NCBI RefSeq assembly: GCF_008831285.2
Contig: NC_045138.2
Coordinates: 4,068,143 to 4,132,142 of the forward strand
DNA: 64,000 nucleotides
Direction: 5' to 3'
Source of the DNA: Nymphaea colorata
Lineage: Eukaryota; Streptophyta; Magnoliopsida; Nymphaeales; Nymphaeaceae
Positions within the stretch are counted from its first letter, which is position 1. The number at the start of each line of letters is the position of its first letter. This document shows, piece after piece, positions 58,601 through 64,000 of this stretch. A model generated the notes under the pieces. The model saw only the letters and a list, made by a program, of their open reading frames with translations, was not told where the DNA came from and searched no databases. The position numbers were made by a program, and so were the translations under genes.

Positions 58601-58669
58601 GTTGTTCAGGAAAATGTTAAGGAGCTGCTGTATTATGTTGTTGCTTTTCTGCAAATGACTGAAGAGCAG
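58601..58669 (+). pseudogene. Single-exon fragment resembling importin-9
   Basis: A 23-codon open piece (reading VVQENVKELLYYVVAFLQMTE..) is bordered by AG before and GT after, the form of an internal exon. LLYYVVAFLQMTEEQ recalls the importin-beta family member importin-9. No neighbouring importin exons are present. Recognition is from memory of the motif and should be searched. Confidence 0.45.
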
Positions 58670-58729
58670 GTAGGTTTTGATCTCACAAGTGAATCCATAT
58701 TCTATACTTTACTCAAAGATCCAGTAAGA

Positions 58730-58874
58730 GATGACAAGACTATCAAGGTTGGTTGAATATATAAGTGTTTGATATTACCTAAAGATGGTTGCTAATCTCT
58801 TGTGTGGGTAGGTGTGGGATGCGGTTATTGGTGCTAAACAATATACGTTTGAGGGTCATGAAGCTCCTGTTTAG
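58730..58874 (+). pseudogene. Two-exon fragment of a TOPLESS-related corepressor (WD40 region)
   Basis: DDKTIK (58730-58747) is followed by GT. After a 64-bp intron ending in TAG comes VWDAVIGAKQYTFEGHEAPV (58812-58871), then a stop. The spliced reading is the WD40 text characteristic of plant TOPLESS/TPR corepressors, with the intron in phase 0. Only ~26 codons survive and the upstream coding text does not belong to TOPLESS. A captured or processed-out fragment, not a gene. Confidence 0.68.
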
Positions 58875-59370
58875 GTACTTGCTTCAAAAGGGTATGTTAA
58901 TCGACATACCCTCAAAAGGATGCTGAAAGGGTATGGCACCTGCGTGCTTCAGGTATGTTTTTTGGAATCGAGATGCAGATTGTGCCATAAATTTTGCTTT
59001 TTCATATTAAGTGCTCATAATACCTTTGGAATGTTTTTTCTTCTCCCCTAATGCTTTTTTTTTTACTTTGTTTCACGTTGATTGCTTCCATGTTCTACGA
59101 AGAAGTGATCCACCATTTGTCTCTTCGGCATCTTTCCTGCAGCAAGGATTCTCTTCATTTGTACGATAACTATAGCTTGGTTAATTATGTTGTTACAAGT
59201 TGATTATGATATCTTCACATTCTTTATTGTCATATTATATGGCTTGTAGATGATTCTATTATTTATATTTTATTAAGCTCAGTCATATTGTGCGTCTGGT
59301 TTAATAATTTCTGTTTCTATCAGATGGAAGAAATAAAAAATGTTCCAAATGTAGTTTCATCGAAAGGGTA

Positions 59371-59702
59371 TGTTAATCGAGCCTTAAACGAGCTCGATAA
59401 GGATACGAGTAATAATTGAGCTCACGTGTTCGAGCATTAGTCGAGCTTCACGTATTCGAGCCTTAGTCGAGCTCACGGTCGAGCTCGAGCTCAACAAGTA
59501 TGGATGACTCAACTAAACGAGCTTATTGAGCTTAATCAAGCCGAGCTCGAGCTCGAGCTCGACAATTGACTATCGAGTCGAGTTCGAGCTAGGATAGTCG
59601 AGCTATAATCGATTTTGAGCCGAGTCGAGCTCATGTCTTACTTAGTTGAGCCGAGTTCGAGCTGACCGAGCTTGGGCTCGACTCGGCTCGTGTTCAGCCC
59701 TA
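59371..59702. mobile_element. GAGCTCG-rich hAT-type repeat, one end truncated
   Basis: Dense GAGCTCGAGCTCG and CGAGCC words end in GGCTCGTGTTCAGCCCTA. This is the inverse of TAGGGCTGAACACGAGCC, a terminal sequence common in plant hAT MITEs. The left terminus is not present, and the right side abuts the Gypsy relic. Confidence 0.6.
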
Positions 59703-59704
59703 GT

Positions 59705-60715
59705 TACGGAGACAGTTCAATATGATGTTGGAGACAAACATTATTCGACCGTCAAAGGCACTGTTCGGACCCCAGTGTTATTCCAAATGAAGCATGGCGG
59801 CTCGAAGTGTCTGTGTATAGACTACCATGCATTTCATAAGGTAACGGTCAAGAACAAATACCCATTGCCACTCATTGTTGACTTATTCGATCAGTTGGGG
59901 AATGCACGAATCTTTTCGAAATTGAACCTTCAGTCGGGTTACTAGCAAGTCAAGATAGAAGAATAAGATGAATGAAAGACTACTTGTCTCACTCATTATG
60001 GTGCTTATGAATTCCTCGTTATATCATTCGATTGACTAATGCCCTAGTGACCTTCTCAACATTGATGAATAAGATCTTCTACTTGTACCTTGACAACTTC
60101 ATGGTGGTCGATCTTGATGATATAATGGTCATTAGTGGCAGCATGGATGAGCATGTCAGTTATTTGTAGATAGTGTTTCAAGTATTGAAGGAAAATGATC
60201 TGCACGTGAAAAAGGAGAAGTGTCACTTTGGCCAACAAGAGAACATATTTCTCGGCCATGTTGTTGAAAAACATAACTTGGGTTTGGATGCAATCTGCTC
60301 TGAATGCTTCTGAAGGTTTGAAAAGAACTCTTGTGCCAAGGGATTGGGCTAAATTTGTATGACCACTTAAAATAGGTTTATACTGACACTTCTGACTTTG
60401 CCATTGGCGGGTATTGATGCAGGAGGTCCTCTAATTGTTTATGAGAGCCAAAAGCTAAAGGAGGTAGAGAAGTGCTATACTACGCACAAGAGAGAAATGA
60501 CTGTTATCGTACATTGCCTTTGCTTATGAAGGCATTATCTGTTGAGAGCTTAGTTTGTCATAAAGACTGACAATCTTGCCACAAGCTACTTTCAGACATA
60601 GAAGAAGTTATCTCCAAAGAAGGCTTGCTAGTAGGAATTCTTGATCGAGTTAGAGTATAAGGGGGGAAAGACCTACATCATTGTTAATGCATTGAGTCGA
60701 AAGGCTATAACTTGC
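59705..60715 (+). pseudogene. Ty3/Gypsy reverse transcriptase and RNase H, decayed
   Basis: RT text is clear at 59765-59945 ([30 protein letters not shown]), continues with stops through the YGAYEFLV region (~60000) and the LDD-type region (~60090-60120), and reaches the thumb near 60280. RNase H/connection follows: VYESQKLKEVEKCYTTHKRE (~60440) and the KTDN..TSYFQT, KKLSPKKA, VNALSRKA segment (~60560-60715). At least ten in-frame stops or frame changes. Gag and protease are not seen; the left side is cut by the GAGCTCG-rich repeat. Confidence 0.87.
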
Positions 60716-62470
60716 AGCAACTTAGGTAGAGTCCTTCGAAGTACAACTAGAGGGTGCTCTTCTCAAGCACGTTAGCAAAGGGATGCGATAGGATACAATA
60801 CCTGGTGGCCTTGGCCGAAAAAGAGAAGACTCGAAGGTTATAGTTGCAAGATGGACTCCTCCTCACCAAAGGAGTGTCACCACCCTGGCCAAGAGCACAC
60901 CCTAGCACTCCTTGAACGTGGCTATTATTGGCACAGATGTGAGATGTGTTGCAGCATATGTGAAGATGTGTCTCATCTGCTAGCAAGATAAGGGGTTGAA
61001 CTAGAAACATGTTGGCCTTTTAGAAGTGTTGCCTATTCCAGAGCATCCATGAGAAAGCCTCTCTATAAACTTCATTGTGAGTCTACCAAAAGCAGATAGC
61101 TTCAGCTCTATCTTTGTTATTGTGGAAAGGTTTTCAAAGTATGCTACCTTTATCCCAACTTCAAATGAGTGCCCCATAGAGTACACAGTAGAGTTCTTTG
61201 TGAAGAATATAGTAAAGCACTAGGGCATGCTGATTAATTTACCCACTTTGATTACATATCTCTTCAAATTTAGAGGGCACTGACTCACCGGAAAAGGTCA
61301 AGGCATAAAGGTACATACGCAGGCTTGCATGGATCTAATTGTGTCTTCATTCTAATGTCTTCTATCATTTTCTTCATTTGTCGGATCTTAAAAATTTAAG
61401 GACATGTTACATTTAACCTTCAAATTTTAGCTTACCGGCAGCTCCATGGTTGACACAATGTTGCCAAAATAATTTTTGTAATTTTTTTGAAAAATTAAAT
61501 CGAAAATATCAACATTATTTAAAATTAGAACAATTATTAGTATTTTAAATTTTTAAAAAGTTACATGGCATGCTCTTGAACCAGCCACTGGATTGAATTC
61601 ATTTTGTCCAAACTCTTGTCCATTTAGCTTGGTGTCCAAAATTACACCCTGTTTTCCACAATTTTCCACCCACAGACAAACAGCTAGACGGAGCGTATCA
61701 ATGCCTTGTTGGAACAATATTTGTGTCACTTCATCAGTGCAAACCTGAAAATTAGGTGAAGCTACTCGATGTTCACCAATTCTGCTACAACTTGCAAAAG
61801 AGCGAGCCTTCTGGGCACAGTCCATTTGAAATAGCTATGAATTACTGATGCCACACACTTTTGCTACCCCTGAAATGGGAAGGCCTACATTTGCCTACTG
61901 GTTTGTCAAGGACTGATAGGAGCAGACGGAACTCGTCAAGGAATTCTTGCCTAAGGCTGCCAAAAAGATATAAAAATAGGCTAACAAAGATTAACGACCT
62001 GCCGAGTTCTGAGTTGGAGACCAGGCCCTCGTGAAGCTGTATCCTAATCTCACTAGTATCTTTCATGGGTGACATTGTGCTTTAATCTGGAAGTATGAAG
62101 GGTTATTCACTATGGCCAAGAGGATTGGGAAGTTGGCGTACAAGCTAAGTCTGTCGTCAGACTTCAAGGTGCATCTAGTGTATCACATATGTAACTTGAA
62201 ACCATTTTGTGCTGATGTCGATGATCTAGAGCGAAGCCAACTGTAGTGGGAGTCAATCTTACAAAAAGCACATGCAGGTAAGTCTGCAGCCGACAAGTAG
62301 CTGGAGTAGATTTTTCGACACAAGATCAACTATATTGGAGAGCCGAAGAAGTATTTTGTCAAGTAAGCATATGAAGAGCAACTGGGAGTATGCGTTTTGA
62401 ATGAAGCAACGTTACTCAAATGAAGTCAGAGCATACCATGACGCAATGGGCACCAAGGACAGCGAATGAT
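60716..62470 (+). pseudogene. Ty3/Gypsy integrase and chromodomain region, decayed
   Basis: The integrase zinc-finger neighbourhood lies at 60930-61000 (CRGYYWHR/CxxC-like text, CQQDK), followed by the catalytic core with VGLLEVLPIPEHP near 61012 and the KYATFIPTS region near 61137. About 250 bp of foreign AT-rich text (about 61330-61590) interrupts the core. HPQT-type text resumes at ~61660. KRIGKLAYKLSLSSDFKVH, the C-terminal (GPY/F-like) part, is at 62120-62180, and a chromodomain-like YIGEPKKYFVKWAY near 62330. A purine run AAAGGAGAGAG at 62473 may be the polypurine tract. The order RT-RH-INT-chromodomain identifies a chromovirus. Nothing is functional. Confidence 0.8.
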
Positions 62471-62836
62471 TTTAAAGGAGAGAGCTTAATTTCCAGTGTC
62501 TATGTTTGTATAGTCTTTTCTTTTGCTTAGAAGAACCATTTGTATATACATGTTTACTTGTATGGGAGTACCTTTCTACCAATCTGAATGTCATGTTTGG
62601 GATTTCTTATTTTGGCTGTTCAGCATGAGGATCCTTGTATAAGCCCTCGAGCACCCTTGAAAGTAAAGTTGAGTCAATCTACTTGCTTACTTTCTTTTGT
62701 GATGTACTGTCTTTCTAAGTGAATGAAACAGCTCATTGTAAGTTGTTCTCCTCTTTGTCTTTATTTACGCACTCTTTGTTTTCAAGTTATTTGCATACTT
62801 GCTTACCCCCTTTAAGCTTGCGGTGGTTGGGAGGGC
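62471..62836. other. Possible 3' LTR start and unclassified sequence
   Basis: Follows the putative polypurine tract and contains TGTCTATGTTTGTATAG (62498), which could begin an LTR. No second copy exists in the window to test this. No gene seen. Confidence 0.35.
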
Positions 62837-62844
62837 CGTCGCAC

Positions 62845-63828
62845 CGCTAGGCTTGGGCGCTGGGCCGAACCGCCATCGAGTACCCGGTACCCGGCCCGGT
62901 CCGGGCCCAGGTTCAGGTCATGGTTTTTCACGTTGGGCCTTAACCCGTTGTGCCGGGCCTGGCCCGACATCGTAACGGGCCAGATCTGGTGTAACCAATC
63001 GGCCCATTGGGGCCCGTTCGGCCCATTAAGTCGGATGAGTTTGAAGTTTGAACGAAAAACATTTCGACACATCACTTACGGTTTTCGTTTGGAATTTAGA
63101 AAAAGAAAGAGCTAAGTCACTGCCACCGTTACCGCACCGCCGCCAGTCCGCCACAGCCACCATCGACCTTTGGTCTCCACCACAGCTTGAACGTTGTTCT
63201 CCTTCAAGTAAAGGTGGCATTGATTCAAATAGGGAATCAAAGAAAATACTACTGGAAACTTCAAGTTTCTTGCTGGATTTTCAGAAACATCATTTAGCAG
63301 TAGCAGATTTCGAGTTCTCTTTCAAACCTGAGCAAGTTTTTCAGTTTTTCGCAATTCTTCATTCAGTCGGTGGTAGATTCAATCCTAAGATTATTTATGA
63401 CAAGATCCCTAACTTAAAGGAATTAAAAACCCTATATTTAATGTTGAAAATTGCATGTTACTGCCGTCAAGAGGGAGGAGAACATACACAGAGAAGCACA
63501 CCTGAGACATGTACCTTTTACCAGCGAAGCAACGGTGCTGAGGAAAAGGCTCTGCCGACCAAGACGTGATGTGAGGAAGAACATCTCACGAAGCTGCTGC
63601 TGCAACGAAGCGAGGAAGACGAGAGGAGAGAGACACCCAGCCCGGCTATCAATTTAGAAATGGGTCGGGCCGGGCCTTAAGCTGGGAAGACGAGGCCCGG
63701 TACCAGGCCCGGCCCAGCCCATTAATGAACAGACCGGGTAGCGGGTCGGTCAGATCCGGCCCGTTTTCTTAATGGCGCTTCTAAATCGGGCTGGGCCGAC
63801 CCGGCCTGGCCCAATGCCCTGGCCTATG
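62845..63828. mobile_element. GC-terminal hAT-like element, ~984 bp
   Basis: The left end CGCTAGGCTTGGGCGCTGGG and the inverted right end CATAGGCCAGGGCATTGGGC are related, both followed by GGCCCGG-rich text. Flanks CGTCGCAC (62837-62844) and CGTTGCAC (63829-63836) agree at 7 of 8 bases, a plausible aged target duplication. The centre (63050-63620) has a 173-codon open frame beginning with TTG at 63048 and reading SSFLLDFQKHHLAVADFEFS and so on. I do not recognise it, and it may be a captured host fragment. Confidence 0.62.
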
Positions 63829-63836
63829 CGTTGCAC

Positions 63837-64000
63837 GGTTTGGCGAGAACAATTGCCCCGTGACAGATTATGATATAATTAAATATGGAACCGATTCGAC
63901 TCTAACCAGAGTTGGCATATATCCCGATTAATGAAAAATTGGCGATAGGATCGAAGAATGGTAGCCCAAATTGTGGCGGTGAAGGATAATCCCTTGATCG
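63837..64000. other. Window end, nothing recognised
   Basis: No gene, repeat or element seen. Confidence 0.4.

Overview
The window is plant nuclear DNA, almost certainly from an angiosperm. The evidence is a cluster of CC-NB-ARC-LRR (CNL) resistance genes whose kinase-2 motif ends in Trp, a Copia-type LTR element with an initiator-Met-tRNA primer site, plant-type hAT, Tourist and chromovirus remnants, and very abundant (TA)n and (CT/GA)n arrays. The species cannot be fixed from the sequence alone.

Layout. 1-3009: the 3' part of a CNL gene, cut by the window edge, with one frame break in the LRR. 4846-6276: a decayed CNL relic. 6277-37240: a block repeated about three times (A about 6.3-17.9 kb, B about 22.8-32.7 kb, C about 32.7-37.2 kb). 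Each block carries a short CNL derivative. NLR2 (12639-13919) has an open 426-codon frame. NLR3 (28210-29205) and NLR4 (34495-35958) are broken. All three share one internal deletion that joins the middle of the NB-ARC region to the last ~55 codons of the LRR, so the deletion predates the duplications. Comparing the copies exposes later insertions with empty sites and target duplications: a Tourist-like element (15773-16223), hAT-like elements (23088-23280 and 26029-26753), and a third insertion with an 8-bp duplication (26972-27602). Between A and B lie a second CNL relic and a nest of transposons containing a probable solo LTR (19246-21952).

37.2-45 kb is transposon territory. It holds a complete non-autonomous LTR retrotransposon on the minus strand (39417-43845, target duplication AACCC). 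One of its LTRs is split by a 2.5-kb DNA-transposon-like insertion. 46.8-54.1 kb is a 7-kb purine-rich GA repeat field with its own higher-order duplications. 56.5-59.4 kb holds a scrap of CNL coiled coil, a frameshifted hAT transposase fragment, and short exon fragments resembling importin-9 and TOPLESS. 59.4-63.8 kb holds a GAGCTCG-rich hAT-type repeat, a heavily decayed Ty3/Gypsy chromovirus polyprotein, and a GC-terminal hAT-like element.

The only genes likely to matter to the host are the CNL gene at the left edge and the CC-NB short gene NLR2. The rest reads as birth-and-death evolution of a resistance cluster together with mobile DNA. All calls come from reading the sequence by eye; no database search was run.
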